Positions 20,855 through 34,186 of a stretch of DNA of 64,000 bases are shown here, piece after piece. The stretch is from assembly GCA_963070105.1 (NCBI GenBank), contig OY718808.1, forward strand, positions 4,007,738 to 4,071,737. Direction: 5' to 3'. The DNA comes from Litomosoides sigmodontis. Its lineage: Eukaryota; Nematoda; Chromadorea; Rhabditida; Onchocercidae. Made by a program: the position numbers and the translations under genes. Below the pieces are notes generated by a model that made no database searches, was not told where the DNA came from, and was given only the letters and a program-made list of their open reading frames with translations. The first letter of the stretch is position 1, and each line of letters begins with the position of its first letter.

Positions 20855-21133
20855 AGCCTAAACAAAGTTTTCATTTTCTTCTTCATTCGAGAACCTTTTT
20901 TTGCACTTTTTTTTCAAATTTCATTAAATTATTCCTCAAATTTCCGTACCGCCTTTCACATTTTGCAGCAAATAGCAGAACTAACAAATAAAGTACGCCG
21001 ATTACGTGACACATTAAAGTGCATTAGTGGTAAGCTAACAATCGTTGAAACGAAGCTGCAACAAATTGGCAATTGCCATGCGCAAAAAACATTGTTGGAA
21101 AACTTTATTGAAACGATTTGGCCAATTTTTTAA
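17733..21133 (+). CDS. Small coiled-coil protein, multi-exon, family not recognised
   Basis: Supported exons are 17733-17852 (start MPDDEYRTKYSAAQKMQLLK), probably 18244-18283, 18451-18542 (Ser-rich, SSSRSKVSLASTG), about 20070-20163, 20346-20444 and 20969-21133 (ends IETIWPIF, TAA). The last three join in phase 0. Exons 2 and 3 join in phase, but the acceptor used for exon 2 (GCAGAG) is unusual. The phase between 18542 and about 20070 does not close, so a small exon is missing or a boundary is wrong. The C-terminal half is charged and heptad-like (ELTNKVRRLRDTLK), and the middle (KKARDEYYQYVQAQNDIFDK) is also helical, so a coiled coil is likely. Small size with a two-part coiled coil would suit a subunit of a tethering or organelle complex, but that is only a guess. 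The (TTTG)n array at 18975-19682 lies in the largest intron. Confidence 0.6.
18975..19682. repeat. (TTTG/TTTA)n tetranucleotide array with a 68-bp higher-order unit
   Basis: About 700 bp of TTTG with regularly placed TTTA, TTAC and TTGC variants. The ACTTG variant falls at 19061, 19093, 19161 and 19229, giving a 68-bp higher-order period in the 5' part. The middle has a 12-bp period (TTTATTTGTTTG) and the 3' end is pure TTTG from about 19574. Three open plus-strand frames rich in Cys, Leu and Phe are artefacts. The array lies in an intron of the coiled-coil gene. Confidence 0.95.
20698..20853. repeat. (AAAT)n microsatellite
   Basis: AAAT tetramers with occasional AAAC, pure from about 20779 to 20853, in the last intron of the coiled-coil gene and about 115 bp before its final exon. 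Confidence 0.95.
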
Positions 21134-21376
21134 TTCAAATTAGCAATGTTAATTCTGAAAAAAACAATAATAATAATAATAATTTATGGAATATTCAGCT
21201 GTTGTATGGCTTTTTTTTGCTGCTACAGCTCTTTTTTAAATGATTAAACTCAGTGAATTAGTTTATCATTTTTTTTTGCTAGAAAATGTGCTAAATATTT
21301 CGCTTAAACTAACATTTAAATGCTTTATGCTCGCTTTTTTTGGAGTTAAAAAGCAATAATAATAGTGTTAACTGAC

Positions 21377-21413
21377 AATAAAATATAAATTAATATAATT
21401 TAAATGAAATAAA
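21377..21413 (+). terminator. Polyadenylation signals of the coiled-coil gene
   Basis: Two AATAAA hexamers (21377-21382 and 21408-21413) lie 244-280 nt after the TAA at 21131-21133. They are the most likely 3' end signals of the coiled-coil gene. Confidence 0.45.
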
Positions 21414-22690
21414 AATTTTTTCAAATATGAATGAAAAAATGAAGTATTCTAATCACTATTTATATTATGTTTTTTTTTTCATTTCTTTTATGAACTAAAA
21501 TGTGTCATATGCAACTCAACCACAGCACAATGAATGATGATTGAAAATATTTCGCCTGAAGCTATCTCCTACTACAATTAATTATTAATTTGTTGAAAAA
21601 AAAATTTAAGAGAAAAATATCAGTCGAAATATTTTATTCATTACTGCTTGCACTTGAAGTGCAGAAATATTTGCTTATAAATAAATATTCTAGCAAATTA
21701 AAGTCTCAAACTTCAAAAATAAAATTGAAAAAGTTGCTGAAATTGCCCTTAATCAGAAAAAAGGAAACACATGCATATGCAAATGAAAGTGATGAAATGT
21801 GAAATTGGAGCAAAGCAAAACAAAATTCAATCAATGAAATTTGCTAGTTTAGTAAATTCTCAGGCTATTTAACCAATTGAATTAACAATTTTTTTTTTTA
21901 GATAAACAACCCACTGATAAATTATCCATTTCACTTTTACAACCACGTCAATAAGCAAAATGAATTTATCACTTTTTCATTTGTCCAATTTGCACAAACA
22001 GGAAATTATTTTGTTTATTTTCCACATAAATTAACACCTTTTTCTAATCTTTTTTCCTCATTTCATAAACTTTCATATTTTAATTTTATTCTTAGTTCAC
22101 GCATTTTTGCAATACGTGCAAATTGTTAGCTTTGAATTCGCAAAGTTTTGCAACTGTAATTTAAGAGTCTGTAATGAGAAGGCATTTTGTCAAATTAACC
22201 ATCACGGAGAAAAAAAAGTTCAACAAAAAATCAGAGAATAAAGGAGAGGAAAAAGTAAAAAAAAAAGGTTTATAAATGTTTGTTGAGAGAGAACTTCAAC
22301 AGAGAATTATAATTATAAATTGTAGTCAAGCAATCGATCTAAACTTCGAATTAAGACTTGTTCTTGAATTTAAGCTAAAATTTAAAATTGTAATGTGATT
22401 TATTAATTGAGCGCACCAAACTACCAAACCTTCGAAAGAAATGAATCTGACAATAATTACTAACAGCGCAAGCTGACAGATAATTTTATTTGAATAGAAA
22501 GTTTGAATAGAAGTTATTGTTGACCATCAAGTGCTATCGGCGATTCTGAAAGGGATGTATTTGGTACAGCAACTGATGCAGAAGCACCGAGTAAAGCATT
22601 ATCAATTGTTGAAATCCTGAAGGGACGTCTAGTTGCACAGTAGTTATTTCATTCAGTAGAACAGCGCGATGTCGGAAGGCGGAAGAGTGA
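21414..22690. other. Intergenic region upstream of KTI12
   Basis: AT-rich spacer. An open frame at 21590-21802 is Lys/Leu-rich with no splice or domain support and is probably chance. The stretch 22500-22690 is less AT-rich and may be promoter or 5' UTR for KTI12. No RNA gene was recognised. Confidence 0.4.
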
Positions 22691-22712
22691 GGGGGGGGGG
22701 GGGGGGGGGGGG
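22691..22712. repeat. Homopolymer of 22 G
   Basis: An uninterrupted run of 22 guanines, 138 bp upstream of the KTI12 start codon. It is striking in AT-rich DNA. Such poly-G tracts can form G-quadruplexes and, in C. elegans, depend on the DOG-1/FANCJ helicase for stability (established knowledge). Confidence 0.97.
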
Positions 22713-22850
22713 AATATTGCTTCATCAGCTGTGTTGTGGGTGATTAAGCTTGGTGGTTTTGTGTAGATTTGTTATTTGGTCATTTTTCATTGCTGTGATG
22801 TCAAATGTCAATCATTTCAGTATCAAAACTTTAATTTTCGGTAGGAGCAA

Positions 22851-24705
22851 ATGCCACTGGTTGTCGTTTGTGGAAAACCATGTTCAGGAAAGAGTACACT
22901 TACTCGATATTTCTGTGGATTAGTTGCAACAAAAACCTCTGTGCAAGTTGAAGTGGTATCGGATGACAGAAATGCCGCATTTACAAGATCGATATATAAA
23001 GACTTTCGCAAGGTTCCGGTTAACACTCTCTACCATTCTTTAGTCGTCATCATCATGAATTTCTTATCATATGAAATGTAGCATTGGTTTGATCGTTGAG
23101 TGCTTTAATAACAGATTCTTAATAGTAATTGTTCTAAAAGAGTAAAAGTAATATGATAAGGCTATTACTGCCAACGGCAAATATCGTTTTTGTGATTTGT
23201 GAAATTTGCTTCGTTCCAGGAGCGAGAACATCGTGCCTTCTTAAAATCAGAAGTGCAACGGTTGCTCTCACAAAATTGCTTGGTTATTTGCGATTCGTTA
23301 AATTACATAAAAGGTAAACCTCTTTTTAGCTTAACTCGTTGCACGATTTATTTAGTGTTTCACATCTAAGTTCTACCAATTTACAGGCTTCAGATATGAG
23401 TTGTTTTGCATAGCGAAATTGGTGCAAACAACATACTGTGTACTGTATTGCGATGCCAGTGAGCATATGTGCACGCAGCTGAACATAGAGAAGGACAGAG
23501 CTGAAAGGTAGTTTTGTTTTTTCCTTATTAATATATCAGCTGCTTTTTTATTAATATAATTAGTCGATATGAAACAAATCTCTGGTAAGCAGATAGAAAT
23601 AGTCATGCTCAAATTTTCAAGAGATAACTTAAGAAATTAGTCATTAGTTATACTCGGCAAATCTATTATAGGTATGAGGCAGGTGATATGTCGGCATTGA
23701 TAATGCGTTTTGAGGAGCCTGATTCAGCAAATCGATGGGATTCTCCACTTTTTAAAATTGAGGTTGGAAAAGGTAGTGGGAATCATCGGAGACATAGTGC
23801 GAATTTCGAAGAACACTTTTCTCGTCTTAGACTAGATGAAAAGAAATCACCTCTGGAAGAAATGTATCTTTCGTTATTCAAGGTGAGACTGTTCAAGCGC
23901 GAATTTTTCAGGCTTCAAATTTCAAGTTTACCAAGTTTTCAATTTTTCACAGTCTAAATTTATGTGTTAAACTCTAGATTTGCACATTTTTGTACTGAGA
24001 AATGTGCATTTGTTGCAGGGAAGGAACCTGTCTGCAAATGCAAGTACTGAAATTGAGACAATTATGCCGCCTAATTTTTTACATGCTCTTGATCACATAA
24101 CTAAGGATGTTATAACTAGTGTTCTACGGCAACAACGGAATGCCATACCAGGAGACACTTTTTTTGCACCATACTGTACTTCGGATGACGAAAAGGTTGA
24201 GTAAATTTTATTATATAATGGTTAAAAGGGGGAAAAATTTAATATATTTATGAAGTGCGACAATGTCACTGTTTAGCTGATAACGCTATTGCAAGAATGA
24301 AAGCAGGTGAGGATCTTTGTTGCGTAAAATTCCTTCTCGTCCAAATAAATTAACAATTACATTCCTTCCTTTTACTTCAGTTATTATTATCAAATAGTGT
24401 GATTCAAAAAATTTTTTTACCGAAGTTCAATTTATGAAAGGAATGTAATTGTAAGGCGATTGTTATTCCGTCATTGGCAGAAGGATTGATAGTTTTGATT
24501 ACCAATAAGCTGCAAAGTATTTTTAAGTATCAGTTGTTTACTTGATGTAAAGTTGAGTATTAAGGTGCTGTTTACAAGATGCCGTTCATTTGCTGAACTC
24601 TCAGGATTGCGACGACAATTTATCAATTCCATGAGAATGCACCCATCGAATGATACATCGAAATTTGCTCCGCTATTTGTAAATTATCTGAATTCAAATC
24701 CCTGA
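22851..24705 (+). CDS. KTI12: KTI12 homologue (Elongator-associated P-loop protein), 6 exons
   Basis: Exons 22851-23012, 23220-23313, 23387-23507, 23672-23882, 24019-24195 and 24565-24705 join in phase to give 301 aa, the usual length for KTI12. The start MPLVVVCGKPCSGKST has the Walker A loop (GKPCSGKST, residues 7-15). The family landmarks CDSLNYIKGFRYELFCIAK, RFEEPDSANRWDSPLF, NAIPGDTF and the C-terminal ELSGLRRQFI are all present. KTI12 binds nucleotide and acts with the Elongator complex, which modifies wobble uridines in tRNA in the cytosol (family knowledge). The first methionine sits directly before the P-loop strand as in other members. All introns are GT..AG, with one weak donor (GTTCCG after exon 1). 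No truncation or lost motif was seen. Confidence 0.95.
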
Positions 24706-27700
24706 AATTTTTGCTTCCATTTATTTTTGCAAGTTATTGCTTCTGAGAGAAAACACCCTGGTTTATGTCACGAAACATAAATTAATGCAGGTGTATATAA
24801 GAAATGGAACTATATGGTCCCGAAATAAGCTGCATCTTTCTCTTATCAATAAGCTGCATTTTACATAAGTGAAATCTATTTTATTCGCTTCCTCTTAAAT
24901 AGTCTTTGCTGCCAGTTTTCTTGATATTATTGGTGGTTTCATGAGCAGTAAGGCGTTTTTTTCTTATCGTTGCTATTGTTATATACATTGTTAACTGCTG
25001 TGTAAGTTTTCAGATTTCAGGGTTGGTACAAAAAACATCTGTAAAAAAAATAAGGATGAAAATGAATGTTGTTTTATGACATTAAAATTGCAATCCTCAT
25101 TAAATAAGCTATTAATTACCTTCGCTCTTATTTATGCAGACATATGTGTCTCTTCATACCTTTTTTCTTCTAAGGTTAATTGTTAAAAAAATGAAAAGAA
25201 AATTTCACATTAAACATTTTGTTTTTGCTGCATAAAAAAATGGCTTTGTTAGAAATAAGACGAGAGATTTGGCTCATTGATTGAAACAATAAAACTAATT
25301 AATCGTGCTAAGAAAAAGCGGAAATTGGAAACGGTACCCAAAAATAAATGCATGAAAAAGATTGCAGCCGTACGAAAACTGATAAATTTTCATATAACAG
25401 AAGGAAAACGAAAAAACAGTGTTGCAATAAGTATCAGAATATAGGGACGAAAAATGCTTAGAATTAAAATTATGTGAAATGGAATTGCAGGAATACATTA
25501 ATTAAGTTCTCACTTGAAAGTTGGTCTTCGTACATTTTTACGGTTTTGATCCATTGAAGCAATGCTATTTTTGTCTATGGAATTTAATTAAATTTAAAAG
25601 AAAAAAGAAATTAATGAAAATGACAATATTTTATTCATTCTTTCTTTCTCTCGCTCTTCCTCGCCCTTTCTCTCACACACTCGTAATATTATTTATATGT
25701 TTCGTTTTTTTTTTTTTTTTAAATTTCACACCTTTTTCTTTACATTTATAACAACTTATATAAAATACTTATTTAGACTAAACTAAGTGAACTCTCATTT
25801 TCAACGATAGCTTCATGAAAAACCTTGCTGCTCTCCTCTCACTTACCTCTTCTATTCAAAATTTTTGTTCAAAATTTATTCAAATCTCTATTGCTAAAAA
25901 TTTGCACATAAGAAGTGTGAGGGAGATTTTTTTTAATTAAAAGAAAACAACTTGAGCTGTTTGTTGTAATTGAAGGAGGAAGTGACGAAAGGACTAGTCT
26001 GCACGGAGCATCGTTGAAATAAATTTAACATTCTCTAATTTAATTCAACGGATGGATTTTTCTTTCTCTTTTTTTCACTATTTAACTTGAGATAGGCACG
26101 CACCATTTTAGATTCAATCTTATTTCATTAACGATTGGTGTAGCAAGGAAGTTAGACTTATATAGTTATGTGACATTCTAGCATCCTGAACAATGTAGTG
26201 TCAGCGCATAGTACACTTTAAAATTATTCTAAAATTCGTAATTTTTTTTAACAAAATATTGATATATTGTAATTATTTCTTCGTATTAATAATTTGCTGT
26301 CTTTTTTTAAACTTTTCATTTAAATTTTTCATTTAAACTTGACGTCTTACGAGAAATAGAAAAGAGAACTGTTTACTCTTTCCCTGAATGCTTCTATTCA
26401 CTATGTACTATAATTTATTTTATAATTGTCCAGCTACTACTGTACTTGATTAAATGAGCAAATGAGTGAGATTTTTCAACAAAAAAAAATTTTAATTTTG
26501 TTATGATAATAATTACGGTTACCATGCAATATTTAAAATTTGAAATTACTGTTAATTAGTTAATCAAATTAAGTAATTGCTATTAAATGATTTTGGAAAG
26601 TCATTGCTTACTCTCTCACCCTTTCTCTCTCTCTCTCTCTACTTGCATATTTTTATTTTCCCGGTATTTTTTCGATACATTTTGTTATCGATGTATACAT
26701 TTCGATAATTTCAGTAGCACTGTACCATTACTGTTCCAGGCTTACTGTTATTGTACGCATATTATTTGTTAGTCAATCTCAATTAAAATAAGTGCTTCTC
26801 AGGAATGTTTCCCACAGGTCATTTTATTACATAATAATTTTTAGTGCCACTGTTTATCGATTACTTAACAATTTTATCACTAAATCTCTGAAAGCGCAAA
26901 TTAGCATAATTAATGGAATGATTAATTAAGATAATCTTGCTAGCACCATATCTTTCAAATGCAATATTTACGTTTACAGTGATCTAATACAGATTTTTTC
27001 ATTATTTTTAAGCATATTTCAGCATATAATGGAGCAAATGAATAACAATAAATGTCAGACAAGATAATCAATTAATGGAAATGAATTTTTATAAGAAATT
27101 AGGGTACAAAACACATGAACAACGATAACATTGATGTTATTATATTATATATTATCGATCATTGCAATACGGTAGAGTTTGAACGGTACTGTACAATCGT
27201 TGTACCAAATATGGTGAACTGTTTTAATCGATTATATCGTTGTGTTTGATGGAATACGCGGTGCAATGATAGAATTATCAGTGAAATTCGAATTTAAGGT
27301 TTGTTAAAATAAATTACAAATGCTTTCTTTTTGCGGCAAAATTTATTAAAAGAATTATTACAAGCTAACTTTTATTTTCTTTCATTTGTTTTTCTTTCAT
27401 CAGCAGTTATTGTGGCTATCTGTTAATGGCGAAACTTTCATACTGTTTTTTTCTTTTTGTTTATGAGAATGAGGAAAGGAGATTTAAAATGATAATTGCT
27501 AACGAATTTTACATGAGGAAATAGCATTGCAGTTGAGGAGGACACTTACGAATTGCGAATATTTATAAGTTAGCTGTTTGTAAGCAAGCATAGCTATATG
27601 CATGTGCAAGTGATATTAGCTAGGAGAGAAAAAGAATAATATGAAATGATTATGGTAATTTGATTGTGATTATCGGTAAATGAGAAAAAAAGGAAGCAAA

Positions 27701-28423
27701 GAGAAGCGATTTTTATGTTGACAATAGGAAGCTTTTCGTGTGAAGTGAGAATTTGTTAATTTACATTTTACATCATATAAAATTGGTGCCTAAATTAAAA
27801 AAAAGAAAAGAGCGAGCAAAACTTTTTAGGATAAAAGAAAACAGCGAAAGAGAAGTGACGGAATACACGTTAAAGCACTCTTTCGAAGTGTTTAATTCAA
27901 GTCATGGCGTTTTCGGTTCCGCAATATTGTCATAACTTTACTAAATGGTAATTGCGCTATAGAAAAATTAACATATTTTTCAAACAGACAAACTTGCTAA
28001 GGACATGTCACACGTGCTTTAATATTCAGATTTACATGAAAAGTGTTTAATTTATTTCAAATTTCTAACTGGTAATCTAGTTGGAGCCTCTGATTTTTTT
28101 CTTTTTAACGATGGATGATGATAATAGTTATAATAGTTATCAATTAGAATGATTGTGAATTTTAATTAATTAAAAAAAACTACATTTTCATTTCGTTTTT
28201 TGCTTTTTGACGGCAGCATATCGATATAGCACACAAAACTATCTTTGTACGGAAACAATTACCATCAAACTGACACGGTGGAAGTGATGATCTGCAATGA
28301 AAGCAATGAAAATCTGCAATGAAATTTGTATTGAAATTATAAATGCAATTTTGATTTTGCTATAAAACACTTAAATAATAATTTAATTAAACTACTTTAC
28401 GGAATTTTATTTTATTTAAACAG
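24706..28423. other. Gene-poor AT-rich stretch
   Basis: No exon with both open frame and splice sites was found on either strand. Short pyrimidine tracts occur (CT-rich near 25640-25675 and 26616-26640). Predicted small frames (25295-25498, 25521-25751, 26587-26772, 27753-27935) look like chance open frames in low-complexity DNA. Confidence 0.4.
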
Positions 28424-28628
28424 TTCAGTTCGGATCGCTTGCAGCTGCTACCACTACCTCTCAACAACATCTCACTTCAATCAACTGGCGAAAGAACCGA
28501 TGAAAATAACGCAGTACGTGTGTTACGTGATGTGTTACCACGATAAACGCCTACTGGTCGTCAAATCATTTCAAAGCACTGACCGTCGTCGCTCAAGTCA
28601 AGTCGTTGGTCAATTATAGCAAATATCT
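28424..28628 (+). other. Exon-like island, possibly a 5' UTR or short coding exon
   Basis: A block clearly less AT-rich than its neighbours, preceded by an acceptor (TTTAAACAG) and followed by a strong donor (CTG/GTAAGC at 28629). Two plus-strand frames stay open: one for 39 codons (FSSDRLQLLPLPLNN.., stop near 28545) and one for about 63 codons, which includes MKITQYVCYVMCYHDK and ends TAG. A second donor-like GTACGTG lies inside. Because every frame stops before the outer donor, it may be a non-coding 5' exon, perhaps of the channel gene 8 kb downstream, or an exon using the inner donor. No homology recognised. Confidence 0.3.
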
Positions 28629-30605
28629 GGTAAGCATTACGATGAAATTTTATCTAATCTATTGCATTCATTAAACTCTATTAATTAGCGCATAAATTTT
28701 CATCACTTTTATTTTGCTCTAATGACATTTCATCATATTTTACCAATTGTTAGTAAAGTTTTTTTTATTGATAAAATGTAGTTATACTGCTTAAGCACAT
28801 TTGGACGGAAGAGTTAGCACCAAAGGAAACCTAAAATTGATTTATATTTATGGTATGGTAGCGAACTACAGTATGCATCATCTTCCTTGCTACTTTTTTC
28901 CTTTCTCCTCCTTTCAATTCGTTATTTATTGGATATGTAAATGCATTATCTCACTATCACTTATTTCATTTTTATGTTTTTTCAGTTTTTATTTGCTAAA
29001 AGATTTTCCATTTTTGTCCAATTCGTTTTTTTTTTACCAAATTTTTTCTTTTTCTTTTCTTTGAAGTGGTAGCAATTGCCATTTAGAGCTCTTAAGCTTT
29101 TTACTCTCAAACACTTTTTCTCAATTTCTTTTTTTTTCAAATGAAATGCGCGAAATGATTATATTATTAGGAGTTAATTAGTTATTCACAATTATTATTT
29201 ATATCAGAGAAAAAGGAAAATTATAATTTTTTTTTGCAATCAACGCTTTAAAAATCAATAAAAATCGAAAATAGTGTGTTAAATTTAGTGCTTTGCTCAT
29301 TTCTACATTTGTTACCTTAGTTTTTCAGACTGTTTTTTTTTTTAAATGAACTTGTAGAAAGTAAGCTGAACGGATTTTTCTTCCAGAAAAAAAGAACTGA
29401 TAATTCTTATTGGATGACAAGTGTCTACGCATAATAAATAGCTTTTTGCATTCGCAAAAATGATTCATTGAGAGGGAAGAGATAAGATTTGATAAAAAGT
29501 TTACTTTCATTCGCCTCATCGTATTGTATCAATCAAATTTGCATAATTATTTTCTGCCGTGTTAGATTTGAAGTTAATCCCTATTATTTTAAAATTATTG
29601 CAATTTCCATTAGTAATAACAAGCGTCACATTTTACCAGCTAGAAATTAGACATTAAACGTTGAATTTTTCAATGATGTCAATTTGACGTGAGAAAAAGT
29701 GAGATAATTATCGGTTAATTGTGCAAAAAATGCATAAATTTATTGCAAATACTTTTTTTTTTAGTACAAAAAAGAAAACATTTCAAGATATTTTCCAGTA
29801 CTTCTCCAGTTTGTTCATAATTATTGGATCAGTTCTTTTCATTTTTCCTCCTCACTCACTTTCTATGCATCATTTTAATCTATTGGAATTTCAAAATTTA
29901 AAACATAACGATTTGCAGTAGTAACATGGAAATTGTCTCTTTAACAAAAGTTTGATGTTAGTGCTAAAATTTCCCGGTAATATAAAATGACTACAGTATT
30001 ATGCAGCTTCTCTTCCTCCCTCTCTCTCTCTCTCGCTCTCTCTCTCTCTTTCTCGCTCATTTTGCACTTTTCATGCTTATTTGGATTTCATAATATTTTT
30101 TTTGTTAAAGTCTTTTTTTGGTGTGTTTTATAATATTTAACTAATTGCTATTAACAGGTGTTCTCGTCGATATATTCCATTTATTTTAATAATTGAAACT
30201 TCGCTTTTTTTTTTACATGGAATCTCTGAAACATCTTTTTTCAATTATTTCAACCAAATCAATCAATCAGTCAATGCTTTTGAATTATTTTAGCGGTTCA
30301 AATTAATAGCGCAAGGTGATTTGAATCATTTGAATCTCTCAGTTGTGCTCCTTAACGCAGACATTCCGATCGTTCAAACCAATAACGCCTCAAATGGAAT
30401 TTAAATTGTCATGGAATTTATCAATACTTCAAATTGGCTAGCAATTTCATGCAATTAAATTATTAACTTTTAATAGCTGCCCACTGCTGATCTTAGGCAT
30501 ATGCTCAGTGTGAGGTCGTTGAAGAACACTCGTCTTGGTAATGCAACGATGCTAGTAAACGACAACTTCAGCAAGAGTCGTTCCATCCTACATTCAATTC
30601 ATTAC

Positions 30606-30768
30606 ATAATTTGTGAAATTAATTTAAGTTAACTAGTTCGCCATATAATTTATGAAATATCACTTTTGATCAAAGAGCTCATTGTTATAAATTTCGAGAT
30701 ATTAATTTCGATCAAATAATTCACCGTGTAATTTATGAAATATTAATTTATGCAATTCAAAAACGGCC
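30606..30768. repeat. Degenerate tandem repeat, four units of about 40 bp
   Basis: Units beginning ATAATTTGTGAAAT, ATAATTTATGAAAT, ATAAATTTCGAGAT and GTAATTTATGAAAT start at 30606, 30645, 30687 and 30728. Each is followed by a variant of TATCACTTTTGATCAAA or TTAATTTCGATCAAA and then a CG/GC-containing spacer. The divergence suggests an old minisatellite. Confidence 0.65.
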
Positions 30769-31650
30769 GCGTAAAGTACGAGAATAATTGATGAATGAAA
30801 GCGAAAATGATGCATTACATTTATCAATGCTATAATAAATAGGCCATTATTAATTGAGCTCTTTTTAATCATTAATTTTGAAATTCATAAATTACAACGG
30901 TTTGTAATCCTAGCAAAATTATCAGCTTCGTATGATTCGATGATAAAAATATGCTTTTTTCGCACATTTATCATTTTCGTTTTTGGGAATATTTTGTCTT
31001 ATTAGGAAGCGTTTAGTAAGTAAGTTGTTAATATCACCCAAGAGGCTCACATTGCCATCGGTGGAAGTAAAATTTGCATCTCTCTATTATCAACACTTAA
31101 AAAGTGCCTCGAGAGACCAAATTTGATCCAGGCCTCCTCCAACACTCTTATCATTCACCATTTAAACCACTTTGTTCGTTCAAAAAAAAAAATGAAAATA
31201 AAAATAAAATGAAAAATGAAATAATAGGCGTAGCAGGAAGGAAGAGCAGTTCGATTTTGTTTGCTTTAGTCCTTCTCCATCATCAAACATATTATCTCTC
31301 GCATCAATAGGTCTCTTCCTCCTTTCATCTTTTTTTCTTTACCGCAGCATTTTTTAAGTCTTGTTTTTTTCTCCATCTAAATATTTCTCCACTCCACTTT
31401 TCCACCTCATTCACATCGTCATTTTTTAATTAATTAACAAATTAAATGTTAAACTTTCTATTGTATCCCTCTCTCTCTGTTTCGCTCTCTCTCTCTCTCT
31501 GCAATAAAACATGGCTAAGAAAGCATGCATTTTTTATGGAAAATTAAATGATGAAATGAAATAAATTTACATTTTACATTTGTGATAAATTTAACAATTA
31601 AATAGTTTTTGTAATTCTCTCGATAATAATAGGTGTGAGCACCTATGAAC

Positions 31651-31653
<3 letters not shown>

Positions 31654-31694
<41 letters not shown>
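31654..31694. repeat. (GT)n microsatellite
   Basis: About 20 uninterrupted GT units. The minus-strand His-Thr frames across it are artefacts. Confidence 0.95.
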
Positions 31695-31697
<3 letters not shown>

Positions 31698-34096
31698 CAT
31701 TTTCATGCCACACCAAATGTGCAAAAAGTGACAAATAAATGTTTAGTTTTTGCTTCACTTTTTTCTTTTTTGTTTTGCCCATTTGTTGAACTGTGTATGT
31801 AAGCAGAAACTTTGCAATTTATAATTTTTAAATTTTGCAAATGAAAGATAAAATATTTAAAAGTTTGACGTGAGGCGAAAGGACGGCAAATATGCAGACT
31901 TACTCGTGAATGAATGGAAAATTTTGCTAATTCCAAAAATTTCACAATAAAACAGCTTGATTGATTTTTGTCTTTTGTCTGCTTCTGCAATAGACATGTT
32001 AGATTATATCAATAATATTTTGACAATACTAAAACATAGCTTCTCTTTATCTTTTTTTCGAAATATATTTGCTTAAAAAAAATAAAAATTTTTTTCTTCA
32101 AAATTTCCGGAAAATTTATGCATAAAATTCATAAGAGACAGTATGTATGAACACAATGCAAATTTATAATTCAATCTTATCAGTAACGCTTATCAGCATC
32201 CCTCCTTATACCCATGGGAATTTCCCCCCCCCCTGTCTCTCTCTCTCTCTCTCTCTGTCCTTACTCGTCACATAAGCGAAAAATAACTTGAACAATTTTG
32301 CTGCTAATTATTATCGTATGAATGTATGTGTGCAAAAATTTTTAATTAGCCGCAAAATTATTAGTGCAATAGTTCAACTAATCATTTATATGAAGTTTTA
32401 ATTGATTACCAAAAATTAAGAAAAAAAGAATGGAATATAATGTTTGATTTTCAATAAAATTATTACAGTGTTAATTGAGTTTACGTGATATTTCGAAATT
32501 AATCAAATGGAATTGAAATTATCGTCTGAAAGACTTTTTCATTTATGTTTGTGTGTGAAATGCTTGCTTCATAAATGGAAATAGGAATGGGCAATATAAG
32601 AAGTATTTACTGAAAAGAGGAAATGATTTGTTTTTGATGTGATAAGGAAAGGGGGAAATTGAAATCGCAGTTGCATTACTTCATCTCTTCAACTCATCCC
32701 TTTCAGCCATACTTGTATTTCATATTCTCATATTATCAATACTCACATCTCCAAGCAATATATTTCAAATTTTCGATTACTTAACCATTTCCGATATTTC
32801 ATATCTGTATTTAAAATTTCATATTCAATGTATATATATATTTCATTAGTGCGATCGATATTCAGTATCATTAGAGTTCATTAGCATTCATTAGTAACAC
32901 TAATAATTAGGAAGTTAAAATTTAAAAAAAGAAATGTTTGGTTAATAAATTTGCAAGAGATTTTTATGAGCAAAAAAAACACACCTCAATATGCGAGTAA
33001 TAAATGTTTATCAAAATTCATCGTATATGTACGTGCAAATGAAATCTAAAAAATTTACTAAAGATTTTCAAAAAATATTTCAACTAAATGCTACAGCAAT
33101 TCTTCTATCACTTTGTTTTTCAACTTGTCAAAAAAACCTGTTTGCAAATTTCAATTCTTTTTTTCTATTTTTGATTTTCCTTAATCAAAGTTTTTTCCTC
33201 TTTTTTTGCTTACTTAAGAAATGCAAATATATTTTTGACTTTTTGAGCAGTATTTTCAAAATTTATTTCACTGATAAAATATGTTTTATTCCTGAAAAGT
33301 GTGAAAATGAATGGACTCCTTGAAATTTCACATAGTTTTTTTTTGCTTTTGTTTCCTTTTCCCACATCTCAATGCTACTCTCTTTTTTTTTCTATTGGCA
33401 TTAAATGGAAGGAAGAAATGTTTTCTCCTTCTGTTGGTTGCATTAAAATTTGTACATGCATAAATTTAAATAAGCAAAGATCTTCATTCATTTCTAATTC
33501 AATATATCCATTTTAATTCGACCAATGAAATGCTCTCTATTTAATGGTTGTTAGCAATTATAATGCACAAAAGGGCAATTTTGAATATTTCAATGTTGGA
33601 AATTGAAGTGGGAAATTTTACATCGAAATAGTATTGTTGTTTGGACGCTGTCATTTGAAGCAATATATTTCCTTTATTTTTTATTTTTTGTTATATTTAC
33701 GCAATAAATGTGCGCAAAGTTTCTTTTTAGCAGAAAATTAAAATTTTTTCCATTGAATTAATTCTATCACTTTGATGGAGCTTTTATGCTACTTATCGTA
33801 CCGCGTAATTTTTCTAATTACCCTTTTTAACAGTTGCAAATTGTTGCCAATTAGCAAATTTTTCTTCTTTTTGATAGATAAAATATAATACAGTTCACTT
33901 TTGCTACAATTTTTTCTAAATGAAAAAGTAAAAGTGTATAATTTCAATAAAATAATTAAATTATCATTTTTCTTCAATAACTAAGTCACTCATTTTAAAT
34001 TATTTATTTTAAATTACCACTCTTCCTTAAAGGGGCTCAAAGGCTAATTCATGAGTTTTCTCTGTTCCATTTCATTCTTTTTGTTTTAATTAAACT

Positions 34097-34102
34097 TTGT
34101 GT

Positions 34103-34183
<81 letters not shown>
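34097..34183. repeat. (GT)n microsatellite
   Basis: About 43 GT units with one TATG interruption at the 5' end. A shorter (GT)n tract lies at 34938-34957. Confidence 0.95.
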
Positions 34184-34186
<3 letters not shown>

